A model generated the notes under the pieces. The model was not told where the DNA came from. It made no database searches and saw nothing but the letters and a program-made list of their open reading frames with translations. Below are positions 45,937 to 54,109 of a stretch of 64,000 bases of DNA, in pieces. Source of the stretch: Aureimonas ureilytica DSM 18598 = NBRC 106430 (GTDB taxonomy: Bacteria; Pseudomonadota; Alphaproteobacteria; Rhizobiales; Rhizobiaceae); the NCBI RefSeq assembly GCF_000382705.1, contig NZ_ARQE01000001.1, forward strand, positions 601,551 to 665,550, written 5' to 3'. Position numbers and translations under genes: made by a program. The first letter of the stretch is position 1. Every line of letters starts with the position of its first letter.

Positions 45937-47652
45937 ATGGGTCTGACACCGCTATCGGCGCGGCGGGAAACCGCGCCGATAACGGCGCGCGGGCCGGAAG
46001 GGGGAAGCGCTTTGCAAACGGGACTTCAGCGTCTGTCGGGGCGCGTCATCTTGAGCGAGGGCTGGACGCGGGCGGCGATCGCCGTGCTTGCCGGTGCGCT
46101 TCTGGTCCTCGGGCTCGCTCCCTTCAACGTTCCGGCCGTCGGCTTCCTGTCCTTTCCGCTTCTGGTCTGGCTCGTGGATGGCGCGAGCGGCACGCCCGGC
46201 GCCGGCCTCCTTCGCCGCTCCTGGCCGGCCTTCTGCGTCGGCTGGCTCTTCGGCTTCGGCTATTTCGTCGCCGGCCTCTGGTGGCTCGGCTCGGCCATTC
46301 TGGTGGATGCCGGCGAATTCTGGTGGGCGCTGCCGCTCGCCATCCTGGCGCTGCCGGCCGCGCTCGCCGTCTACTGGGGTCTCGCCGCCGCGCTGGCGCG
46401 CCTGTTCTGGAGCGACGGGCCGCTGCGGCTCGTGGCGCTCGCCGCCAGCCTGTCGCTGTTCGAGCTGCTGCGCGGCGTTCTTCTCACCGGCTTCACCTGG
46501 AACACGGTCGGCGACATCGCCGCCCCCGTGCCGCTTCTCATGGGCTCGGTCTCGGTGATCGGCCTGAACGGGCTGACGCTCCTCTCCGTCTTCGTCTTCT
46601 CGCTGCCGGCGCTCGTGGCCACGCCCCTGCGCGGGCGCGGCGCGGCCCTCGGGATCGGCCTCGTGCTTCTCGCCGCCCATGTCGGCTACGGCGCGTGGCA
46701 CCTGTCGCAGGCGCCGAGCGGCCATGTGCCCGGCGTTTCGCTGCGCCTCGTGCAGCCCAACATCCTCCAGGGCCAGAAATGGGACCCGGCCGAGGCCGAG
46801 CGCATCTTCGCCCGTCAGCTGGAGCTGACAGAGGCGCCCAAGTCTCCCGAGCCGATCCTCCAGAGCGAGCCGGCGGGCACGGCGTCCGACGCGCCGGGAC
46901 GCCGGCTGGTGATCTGGCCGGAATCCTCCTTCCCCTTCATCCTGACCCAGCGCCCGGATGCCGTGGCGAGCCTTGCCGACGCGCTCGCGCCCGGCGACAC
47001 GCTGATCGCCGGGGCGACGCGCATGGAAGGCGAGGGAGCGGCGGCCCGCTTCTTCAATTCGATCTACGTGATCGGCGAGGACGGCACGATCCTCGACGCG
47101 CAGGACAAGCTGCATCTCGTGCCCTTCGGCGAATATCTGCCGTTTCAGACGCTTCTGGAGAGCTGGGGCGTCAACCAGCTGACCAACCTGCCGGGCGGCT
47201 TCTCGGCCGGGGCCTCGCGCCGCGTCCTGCCGGCGGGGGAGGGCGGGCCGCGCTTCCTGCCGTTGATCTGCTACGAGGCGATCTTTCCCGGCGAGATCGG
47301 CCGGGGCGGCGAGCGGCCGGACTTCATCCTGAACGTCACCAACGACGCCTGGTACGGGCGCACGCCCGGCCCCTACCAGCATCTGCGACAGGCACAGCTC
47401 ACCGCCGTCGCCTTCGGCCTGCCTCTGGTGCGCGCGGCCAACACGGGCATCTCGATCGTCACCGATTCGGTCGGTCGGCCCGTCGCGGGTCTGGCGCTGG
47501 GCGAAGGCGGCACGGTGGACGCCGCGCTGCCGCTCGCCTCCGCCCCGACGATCTACGCCCGGTGGGGCGAGCGCCCCTTCTATGCGCTCTGGGCCATTTC
47601 CGCCCTTCTCGCCCTCGTCGGCGCCGTGCGTTTTCGCCGCACGGTTGATTGA
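45937..47652 (+). CDS. lnt: Apolipoprotein N-acyltransferase
   Basis: The 571-residue inner-membrane enzyme has about six N-terminal membrane segments and a nitrilase-fold periplasmic domain. The catalytic triad is E about 328 (VIWPESSFPF), K about 391 (KLHLVPFGEYLP) and C about 445 (LICYEAIFPGE). A final membrane segment is near the C-terminus. It adds the third acyl chain to lipoproteins processed by LspA, present at 22.6 kb. The first 40 residues before the first membrane segment are unusually long, so a later start is possible. It begins 41 bp after the CorC-like gene. Confidence 0.94.
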   Translation: MGLTPLSARRETAPITARGPEGGSALQTGLQRLSGRVILSEGWTRAAIAVLAGALLVLGLAPFNVPAVGFLSFPLLVWLVDGASGTPGAGLLRRSWPAFCVGWLFGFGYFVAGLWWLGSAILVDAGEFWWALPLAILALPAALAVYWGLAAALARLFWSDGPLRLVALAASLSLFELLRGVLLTGFTWNTVGDIAAPVPLLMGSVSVIGLNGLTLLSVFVFSLPALVATPLRGRGAALGIGLVLLAAHVGYGAWHLSQAPSGHVPGVSLRLVQPNILQGQKWDPAEAERIFARQLELTEAPKSPEPILQSEPAGTASDAPGRRLVIWPESSFPFILTQRPDAVASLADALAPGDTLIAGATRMEGEGAAARFFNSIYVIGEDGTILDAQDKLHLVPFGEYLPFQTLLESWGVNQLTNLPGGFSAGASRRVLPAGEGGPRFLPLICYEAIFPGEIGRGGERPDFILNVTNDAWYGRTPGPYQHLRQAQLTAVAFGLPLVRAANTGISIVTDSVGRPVAGLALGEGGTVDAALPLASAPTIYARWGERPFYALWAISALLALVGAVRFRRTVD

Positions 47653-47779
47653 CCTCCGCCAAGACCCCGCCTAACGAAGTCATCTGAAGGAATACCTCTA
47701 TCCTACGAAGCGCTGCGCCGGGCCGCGCTTGAAGGCGGGCCGAGCCATCGGCCCCGGTGGGGCGGTGGGGAAGGTGACG

Positions 47780-48208
47780 ATGACCGAGACCACGATGAAG
47801 AAGACGCCGAATCCGGTCGACGTCCAGGTCGGCGCCCGGCTTCGGCTTCGGCGCACCAGCGTCGGCATGAGCCAGGAAAAGCTCGGCGAGCATCTCGGCA
47901 TCACCTTCCAGCAGATCCAGAAATACGAGAAGGGCACGAACCGAATCGGCGCGAGCCGGCTCAAGCACATCTGCGATGTCCTCTCGGTTCCCGCTTCCTA
48001 CTTCCTGGACAATCTCGACGATCTCTCCGGCACGCCGGGCGGGATGCAGGAGCCGGGAAGCGAGTTCGTCCACGACGGCCAGAACTCCACCGAAACGATG
48101 CAGCTCACCCGCGCCTTCTCGCGCATCGCCGATCCCAAGGTGCGCCGCCGCGTGCTCGATCTCGTGCGCTCGCTCGGCGCCAGCGAGACCGAGGCCGAAA
48201 AGGGCTGA
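47780..48208 (+). CDS. XRE-family transcriptional regulator
   Basis: The 142-residue protein has an N-terminal HTH (VGARLRLRRTSVGMSQEKLGEHLGITFQQIQKYEKGTNRIGASRLKHICDVLSV). A C-terminal helix follows (QLTRAFSRIADPKVRRRVLDLVRSLGAS). ATG 47780 is preferred with GGGGAAGG upstream. This regulator between lnt and metK is conserved in rhizobia. Its targets are unknown; control of metK or of its own transcript would be the simplest model. It is much shorter than phage-type repressors. Confidence 0.9.
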   Translation: MTETTMKKTPNPVDVQVGARLRLRRTSVGMSQEKLGEHLGITFQQIQKYEKGTNRIGASRLKHICDVLSVPASYFLDNLDDLSGTPGGMQEPGSEFVHDGQNSTETMQLTRAFSRIADPKVRRRVLDLVRSLGASETEAEKG

Positions 48209-48211
48209 AAC

Positions 48212-48341
48212 GGTCCGAAATCAGCGGTTTTCGGACGGATGGGCCGGAGATTTCGCTTGCGCGAAGAGCGCTCATTTCCTAACCCCGGCCAGCCCGCGGC
48301 TTCGCGCGGGATCACAGCGGCAGGTCGGATCGGCGTCCGAC
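48212..48341 (+). other. Structured leader region before metK
   Basis: The 155-bp gap before metK can fold into three hairpins: GTCCGAAA/TTTCGGAC (48212-48236), CCCGCG/CGCGGG (about 48294-48310) and GTCGGA/TCCGAC (48324-48341). No T-run follows any of them, and I recognise no SAM-I, SAM-II or SAM/SAH riboswitch pattern. It is recorded because metK is often SAM-regulated. Confidence 0.4.
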
Positions 48342-48363
48342 GGCACGGGAGATTTCCAGGCAG

Positions 48364-49575
48364 ATGGCTCGCAGCGATTATCTCTTCACCTCGGAAAGCG
48401 TCTCGGAAGGTCATCCCGACAAGGTGTGCGACCGCATCTCCGACGAGATCGTGGATCTGCTCTACAAGGAAGCGCGCAAGAGCGGCATGGACGCCTCGCA
48501 GCTGCGCGTCGCCTGCGAAACGCTCGCCACCACCAACCGCATCGTGATCGCGGGCGAGGTGCGCTGCTCGGTGGAGCCGGGCCGTCTGAAGTCGAAGGTG
48601 CGCTCGGCCGCGCGCAAGGCCGTGAAGGCCATCGGCTACGAGCAGGACGGCTTCCACTGGAAAACCGCCAAGATCGACGTTCTCCTGCACGAGCAGTCCG
48701 CCGACATCGCGCAGGGCGTCGACGTGGGCGGCGAGAAGAACACCGAGGGCGCGGGCGACCAGGGCATCATGTTCGGCTATGCCTGCCGCGAAACGGCCGA
48801 GCTCATGCCGGCCCCGATCTTCTACGCCCAGAAGATTCTCGAGCGTCTGGCCACCGCCCGCAAGACCAACGAAGGCGACGCCGGCAAGCTCGGCCCCGAC
48901 GCCAAGACGCAGGTCACCGTGCGCTACAAGGACGGGAAGCCCTCCGAGATCGTCTCGATCGTGCTCTCGACCCAGCATCTCGACGAGAGCCTGAACTCCA
49001 AGGACGTGCGCGCCATCGTCGAGCCCTTCGTGCGCGAGGCCGTGGCCGAGCTGCCGATCGCCAAGGATTGCGTCTGGCACGTCAACCCGACCGGCAAGTT
49101 CGTGATCGGCGGACCGGACGGCGACGCCGGCCTCACCGGCCGCAAGATCATCGTGGACACCTATGGCGGCGCGGCGCCCCATGGCGGCGGCGCCTTCTCG
49201 GGCAAGGACCCGACCAAGGTCGATCGCTCGGCCGCCTATGCCGCGCGCTACCTCGCCAAGAACGTGGTCGCCGCCAAGCTCGCCGACCGCTGCACGATCC
49301 AGCTTTCCTACGCGATCGGCGTCGCCGAGCCCTTGTCGGTCTATGTCGATCTGCACGGCACCGGCACGGTGGACGAGGCGGCCGTCGAAACGGCGCTGCG
49401 CGAGGTCATGGACCTGACGCCGCGCGGCATCCGCGAGCATCTCCAGCTCACGCGCCCGATCTACGCCAAGACCGCCGCCTACGGCCATTTCGGCCGCAAG
49501 CCCGGCCGCGACGGCTCCTTCTCCTGGGAGCGCACCGACCTGACCTCCAAGCTGAAGAGCGCCCTTGGCCGCTGA
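48364..49575 (+). CDS. metK: S-adenosylmethionine synthase
   Basis: The 403-residue enzyme makes SAM from ATP and methionine. It has [38 protein letters not shown], the P-loop-like [27 protein letters not shown] and the metal-binding [10 protein letters not shown]. Length and motifs are normal for the rhizobial form. It overlaps trmB by 11 bp. The gene feeds the several SAM-dependent methyltransferases in this window. Confidence 0.97.
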   Translation: MARSDYLFTSESVSEGHPDKVCDRISDEIVDLLYKEARKSGMDASQLRVACETLATTNRIVIAGEVRCSVEPGRLKSKVRSAARKAVKAIGYEQDGFHWKTAKIDVLLHEQSADIAQGVDVGGEKNTEGAGDQGIMFGYACRETAELMPAPIFYAQKILERLATARKTNEGDAGKLGPDAKTQVTVRYKDGKPSEIVSIVLSTQHLDESLNSKDVRAIVEPFVREAVAELPIAKDCVWHVNPTGKFVIGGPDGDAGLTGRKIIVDTYGGAAPHGGGAFSGKDPTKVDRSAAYAARYLAKNVVAAKLADRCTIQLSYAIGVAEPLSVYVDLHGTGTVDEAAVETALREVMDLTPRGIREHLQLTRPIYAKTAAYGHFGRKPGRDGSFSWERTDLTSKLKSALGR

Positions 49576-50278
49576 ACGACGCATCAACGGCCCCAAGGCC
49601 CGCACCCGCGAAAACTTCTTCGGTCGCTCTCGCGGCAAGACCCTGCGCCCGCTCCAGGCCGATCTCCTGGCCGAGCGGATGCCGACGCTCGGGCTCGACC
49701 TGTCGAGCCCGGCGCCCGCCGATCTGACCGCGCTGTTCGAGGCGGAGGTTTCTGCCGTCCGGCTCGAAATCGGCTTCGGCGGCGGCGAGCATCTGCATTG
49801 GGAATCGGGGCGGCATCCCGGCACCGGCTTCATCGGCGTCGAGCCCTTCCGCAATTCCATGGCGAAGATGCTGGTGGCGCTGGAAGCCGAGCCGCGCGCC
49901 AATCTGCGCCTGTTCGACGACGACGCGACGCTGCTTCTCGACTGGCTGCCGGACGCCTCGCTCTCCGGGATCGACCTGTTCTATCCCGACCCCTGGCCGA
50001 AGAAGAAGCACTGGAAGCGCCGCTTCGTGAACGAGCGCACGCTCAGGCGTTTCGCCCGCGTCCTGAAGCCCGGCGCGCCTTTCCGCTTCGCTTCCGACAT
50101 CGAGACCTATGTCGACTGGACGCTGCAGCATCTGCGCGACCACGAGGCCTTCGAATGGCTGGCGCAGTCGCCTTCCGACTGGCACACGCCCTATGAGGGC
50201 TGGCCCGGCACGCGCTACGAGGCCAAGGCCCATCGCGAAGGCCGCAAGGGCGCCTATCTCACCTTCCGCCGCGTTTAG
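49565..50278 (+). CDS. trmB: tRNA (guanine-N7-)-methyltransferase TrmB
   Basis: The 237-residue protein makes m7G46 in tRNA. It has the TrmB motifs [55 protein letters not shown] and [18 protein letters not shown]. The start is TTG, inside the metK stop region, overlapping by 11 bp. It ends about 40 bp before a convergent DUF2147 gene. Confidence 0.95.
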   Translation: MAAERRINGPKARTRENFFGRSRGKTLRPLQADLLAERMPTLGLDLSSPAPADLTALFEAEVSAVRLEIGFGGGEHLHWESGRHPGTGFIGVEPFRNSMAKMLVALEAEPRANLRLFDDDATLLLDWLPDASLSGIDLFYPDPWPKKKHWKRRFVNERTLRRFARVLKPGAPFRFASDIETYVDWTLQHLRDHEAFEWLAQSPSDWHTPYEGWPGTRYEAKAHREGRKGAYLTFRRV

Positions 50279-50284
50279 GCGAGC

Positions 50285-50308
50285 CGCGCGACCTCAAGGG
50301 ATCGCGCG
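50285..50308. terminator. Possible bidirectional hairpin between trmB and DUF2147
   Basis: CGCGCGA and TCGCGCG form a perfect 7-bp stem with a 10-nt loop in the 41-bp convergent gap. No T-run, so the termination role is uncertain. Confidence 0.35.
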
Positions 50309-50319
50309 GGTCGGCGCGC

Positions 50320-50670
50320 TCAGCGCTTGGTCCAGGTCTGCGACTTGCAGAAGATCTTGAGCGCACAGCCCGTGAGCTTCATCGAGGCGCCCGAGACTTC
50401 CGCGCTGCCGGAATAGGTGCGGTCGGCTTCCGGGTCGGTGATCTCGCCCTTGTAGCTTGCGCCCGAGCCGTTCATGCGGCCGATCTGCCGGCCCTTGAAC
50501 TTGCCGGTGGTGAGGCTGATGCAGAAGGCGCCGCCGCAGGGCGCGATGGTCGCCATCTCGCCCGACGCGGTGCGCCAGTTGCCGACCACGGGCTCCGCCG
50601 CGCTGGCGGGAACGAGCGCGGCGGCGATGAGGCCGGCCGCGACGACGAGCGGTTTCACGAAATGGGTCAT
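50320..50670 (-). CDS. DUF2147 family secreted protein
   Basis: The 116-residue protein has a signal peptide (LVVAAGLIAAALVPASAAEP). The short DUF2147 barrel follows (VGNWRTASGEMATIAPCGGAFCISLTTGKFKGRQIGRM) and ends SGASMKLTGCALKIFCKSQTWTKR. Four cysteines (in CGGAFC and CALKIFC) may form disulfides. GGAGGAGAAG precedes the ATG. Role unknown, periplasmic. It is divergent from the rimP operon, whose promoter lies about 150 bp upstream. Confidence 0.88.
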   Translation of the reverse strand: MTHFVKPLVVAAGLIAAALVPASAAEPVVGNWRTASGEMATIAPCGGAFCISLTTGKFKGRQIGRMNGSGASYKGEITDPEADRTYSGSAEVSGASMKLTGCALKIFCKSQTWTKR

Positions 50671-50812
50671 GGGCTTCTCCTCCCTGGAGCCGAACGCCGG
50701 AGGATTGCGCGTTCCGCGCGTTCTGTCGAATCGCGGCGCGCGGAGATCAACAGGTTTGCTCGGACCACCCGCTTGGGCCCCCCGCGCCCGATGACCTCCG
50801 CTGGCGCAAGGC

Positions 50813-50841
50813 TTGCCAGACGGGCTGTCGGGGCGTATATG
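50813..50841 (+). promoter_or_regulatory. Promoter of the rimP-nusA-infB operon
   Basis: TTGCCA (50813-50818) and TATATG (50836-50841) have an ideal 17-bp spacer. Transcription should start near 50848, roughly 25 bases before the attenuator-like hairpin. Confidence 0.7.
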
Positions 50842-50872
50842 GGGCGCAAATCCTCTGCGATACGGTCGTTGA

Positions 50873-50902
50873 GAGTGGGTCCACCCGGTCCCGCTCTTTT
50901 TT
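50873..50902 (+). terminator. Attenuator-like intrinsic terminator in the rimP leader
   Basis: GAGTGGG pairs with CCCGCTC (one G-U wobble) around a 10-nt loop and runs into six T residues. It lies after the promoter and just 16 bp before rimP. ACGGTC (50862-50867) can also pair with GACCGT (50911-50916) at the edge of the start region, enclosing the terminator. No upstream gene needs a terminator here, so it probably controls readthrough into rimP-nusA. Confidence 0.65.
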
Positions 50903-50917
50903 GTTAGGAAGACCGTG

Positions 50918-51589
50918 ATGGCAGTGGCGGGCGGAGGCCGGACGAAACCGGCGCCGTTCGGCGGGACTGAATCATTCGGAGACTTCGTGACGGATCGCAT
51001 CATCACCGAACAGGGCCTCGAGGCGCGCATCGCCGCGATCGTGGAGCCCGCCATCGAACAGGTCGGCTACCGGCTCGTGCGCGTTCGCGTATCGGCCATG
51101 AACGGCGCGACCTTGCAGATCATGGCCGAGCGGGCCGATGGCACGATGACGGTCGAGGATTGCGAAGCCGTCAGCCGCGCCGTTTCGCCGGTGCTGGACG
51201 TCGACGATCCGATGGATCGCGCCTACCACCTCGAAGTGTCCTCGCCCGGCATCGACCGGCCGATGGTGCGCAAGAGCGATTTCGAGACCTGGTCGGGCCA
51301 GCTCCTGAAGCTGGAGACGACCCGTCTCGTGTCCGGGCGCAAGCGCTTTCGCGGCCGCGTCACCAAGGTCGACGCCGAGGGCATCACCCTCGAGCGCGAC
51401 GGCGTCGCCTCCGAGGGCGGCGAGGCGATCGTCGAGATTCCCTTCGACGCCATCGCCGAAGCGCGCCTTATCCTGACCGACGAGCTTCTGGCCGCCTCCT
51501 TGAAGGCCGATAAGGACGCGCGCCGGGCGCGCGGCCAGCCGGTGGACGAGGACGACGCGGACGACGCGGACGAGACCACGGCCGGCTGA
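50918..51589 (+). CDS. rimP: Ribosome maturation factor RimP
   Basis: The roughly 223-residue protein has a 30-residue extension before the RimP core. The core has [71 protein letters not shown] and the SH3-like C-terminal part. An acidic Asp-rich tail follows. It assists 30S assembly. ATG 50918 has AGGAAG six bases upstream; a GTG at 50915 is too close to that site. It heads the rimP-nusA-ylxR-infB operon. Confidence 0.95.
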   Translation: MAVAGGGRTKPAPFGGTESFGDFVTDRIITEQGLEARIAAIVEPAIEQVGYRLVRVRVSAMNGATLQIMAERADGTMTVEDCEAVSRAVSPVLDVDDPMDRAYHLEVSSPGIDRPMVRKSDFETWSGQLLKLETTRLVSGRKRFRGRVTKVDAEGITLERDGVASEGGEAIVEIPFDAIAEARLILTDELLAASLKADKDARRARGQPVDEDDADDADETTAG

Positions 51590-51725
51590 GGCCGGCCTTT
51601 CGCAGATCGAGCCGGGTGGCCGCTTTCCAAGCCGCCCGGACTGGCAAGAGGCCCGCGCGAGCGCGGGCAGGAACCGCGAAGCGAAGGGTCCATTTTCCCT
51701 TCTGGCTTTCGACGAGGAGAGACAC

Positions 51726-53321
51726 ATGGCAGTCAGTGCGAACAGGCTCGAGCTTCTGCAGATCGCGGATGCCGTCGCGCGCGAAAAGTCGATCGATCGC
51801 GAGATCGTCATCGCCGCCATGGCCGACGCCATCCAGAAGGCGGCGCGTTCGCGTTACGGCCAGGAAACCAACATCCGCGTCGACATTAACACCAAGACCG
51901 GCGAGATGAAGCTCCAGCGCCTGCTGGAAGTGGTCGAGCATGTCGAGGACCCGGCGACCCAGATCTATCTGGAGCTGGCGCGCGACAAGAACCCCGACGC
52001 CGAGCCCGGCGACTTCATCGCCGAGCAGCTGCCGCCGATGGAGTTCGGCCGCATCGCCGCCCAGTCGGCCAAGCAGGTCATCGTGCAGAAGGTGCGCGAG
52101 GCCGAGCGCGACAAGCAGTATGAAGAGTTCATCGGCCGCGTCGGCGAGATCATCAACGGCACGGTGAAGCGCGTCGAATACGGCAACGTCATCGTCGATC
52201 TCGGCAAGGGCGAAGGCATCATCCGCCGCGACGAGCAGATCCCGCGCGAGCTGTTCCGCTACGGCGACCGCGTGCGCGCCTTCGTCTACGACGTGCGCCG
52301 CGAGCCGCGCGGTCCGCAGATCTTCCTGTCGCGCACCCATCCGCAGTTCATGGCGAAGCTCTTCACCATGGAAGTGCCGGAGATCTACGACGGCGTGATC
52401 GAGATCAAGGCGGTCGCCCGCGATCCCGGCTCGCGCGCCAAGATCGCGGTCGTCAGCCGCGATTCCTCGGTCGATCCGGTCGGCGCCTGCGTCGGTATGC
52501 GCGGCTCGCGCGTTCAGGCCGTCGTGGCCGAACTGCAGGGCGAGAAGATCGACATCATCCCCTGGTCGCCGGAAGCGGCGAGCTTCCTCGTCAACGCGCT
52601 GCAGCCGGCCAAGGTCGCCAAGGTGGTGCTGGACGAGGACGCCGAGCGTATTGAAGTCGTCGTCCCCGATGACCAATTGTCTCTTGCGATCGGTCGTCGT
52701 GGCCAGAACGTGCGCCTCGCCTCGCAGCTGACGGGCTGGGACATCGACATCCTCACCGAGCAGGAAGAGTCCGAGCGCCGCCAGAAGGAATTCGCGGAGC
52801 GCTCCGCCCTGTTCATGGACGCGCTGAACGTCGACGAGATGGTCGGCCAGCTCCTCGCCTCCGAAGGCTTCGCCTCGGTCGAGGAAGTGGCCTATGTCGA
52901 CGTGGACGACGTCGCCTCGATCGAAGGCTTCGACGAGGACACGGCGGCGGAAATCCAGAACCGCGCCAAGGACTATCTCGATCGCCGCGAGGCCGAGCTC
53001 GACGAGAAGCGCAAGGCGCTCGGCGTCGCAGACGAGCTTCGCGAGATCGACGGGCTGACCACGCCCATGCTGGTCGCGCTCGGCGAGGACGGCGTAAAGA
53101 GCGTCGAGGACTTCGCGGGCTGCGCCGCCGACGATCTGGTCGGCTGGAGCGAGCGCAAGGATGGCGAGACCAAGCGCTTCAGCGGCGCGCTCTCGGCCTT
53201 CGACGTGAGCCGCCAGGACGCCGAGGCGATGATCATGCAGGCCCGCGTCAAGGCCGGCTGGGTCGAGGAGGCCTCCCAGGAGGAGGCCGAGTTCGACGCG
53301 GCCGAGGACGAGCAGGCCTGA
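51726..53321 (+). CDS. nusA: Transcription elongation/termination factor NusA
   Basis: The 531-residue protein has an N-terminal RNA-polymerase-binding domain, an S1 domain ([25 protein letters not shown]) and KH domains ([54 protein letters not shown]). C-terminal acidic repeats ([32 protein letters not shown] and its weaker copy) follow. It controls pausing and intrinsic termination, so the terminator in its own operon leader is notable. Confidence 0.97.
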   Translation: MAVSANRLELLQIADAVAREKSIDREIVIAAMADAIQKAARSRYGQETNIRVDINTKTGEMKLQRLLEVVEHVEDPATQIYLELARDKNPDAEPGDFIAEQLPPMEFGRIAAQSAKQVIVQKVREAERDKQYEEFIGRVGEIINGTVKRVEYGNVIVDLGKGEGIIRRDEQIPRELFRYGDRVRAFVYDVRREPRGPQIFLSRTHPQFMAKLFTMEVPEIYDGVIEIKAVARDPGSRAKIAVVSRDSSVDPVGACVGMRGSRVQAVVAELQGEKIDIIPWSPEAASFLVNALQPAKVAKVVLDEDAERIEVVVPDDQLSLAIGRRGQNVRLASQLTGWDIDILTEQEESERRQKEFAERSALFMDALNVDEMVGQLLASEGFASVEEVAYVDVDDVASIEGFDEDTAAEIQNRAKDYLDRREAELDEKRKALGVADELREIDGLTTPMLVALGEDGVKSVEDFAGCAADDLVGWSERKDGETKRFSGALSAFDVSRQDAEAMIMQARVKAGWVEEASQEEAEFDAAEDEQA

Positions 53322-53341
53322 GACCGGAAGGAAGCGAACGA

Positions 53342-54010
53342 GTGCCGATGGACGAAGCGATCGACGACGGGCTGGAGGAGGCGGTGATGAACGGGCGCAT
53401 GTGCATCGTGTCGCGCCGCTCGCTCGCGCCCGAATCGCTCGTGCGCTTCGTCGCCGCGCCCGACGGCCGTCTGGTGCCCGATCTGAAGCGCCGCCTGCCC
53501 GGGCGGGGCGCCCATGTGGAAGCGCGCCGCGAGACGGTGGAGCTCGCGGTCAAGCGCCGGCTCTTCTCACGCGCCCTGAAGCGCGACGTCTCCGGGCTGG
53601 AAACGCTGGCCGACGATCTCGATGCGGTTCTGGTGCGCTCGGCGCTCGGCTCGCTGGGTCTGGCCCGCAAGGCGGGGCAGATCGTCACCGGCTCGGCCAA
53701 GGTGGACGCGGCGCTACGCACCGGCAAGGCCGCGGCCAGCCTTCACGCCACCGACGCCGCGCCCGACGGCGTGCGCAAGCTCGACGGCGCCCGCCATGCC
53801 GGCGAGACCTCCGGACGGGCCGGAGCGACGCCGATGTTTCGTCTGTTCGAAACCGACGAAATGAGCTTGGCCTTGGGCGGCGAAAATGTGGTACACGCGG
53901 CTATCTTGCCCGGCCCTGCCGGGATGGCCCTCGTCAAACGCCTCGAAGCGCTGCGCGCTTACCGGGGCGCAGAGCCCGTTCGGGACGGTGAAAGCCCGGC
54001 GGACCCATGA
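53342..54010 (+). CDS. YlxR (DUF448) RNA-binding protein with L7Ae-like domain
   Basis: The 222-residue protein has an N-terminal YlxR domain (CIVSRRSLAPESLVRFVAAPDGRLVPDLKRRLPGRGAHVEA). A longer C-terminal part resembling the L7Ae/YlxQ fold follows (SALGSLGLARKAGQIVTGSAKVDAALRTGKAAASLHATDAA). The fusion of the two is standard in alphaproteobacteria. The start is GTG 53342, 7 bp after AAGGAAG. It lies between nusA and infB, and its function in ribosome or transcription metabolism is not settled. Confidence 0.9.
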   Translation: MPMDEAIDDGLEEAVMNGRMCIVSRRSLAPESLVRFVAAPDGRLVPDLKRRLPGRGAHVEARRETVELAVKRRLFSRALKRDVSGLETLADDLDAVLVRSALGSLGLARKAGQIVTGSAKVDAALRTGKAAASLHATDAAPDGVRKLDGARHAGETSGRAGATPMFRLFETDEMSLALGGENVVHAAILPGPAGMALVKRLEALRAYRGAEPVRDGESPADP

Positions 54011-54109
54011 GGCCGCATCGATGTTCAACAACAAAGCTTGGTTGCGAAATGCTCTAGGCACGGATAATGGGCGCGAGGACACGATCCCGCGCAGGAAGCG
54101 GAAATATAG

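Noticed and set aside
50671-50912. tRNA gene before rimP, as in E. coli metY
   Set aside because: No cloverleaf, T-loop GTTCRANYC or CCA end was found.
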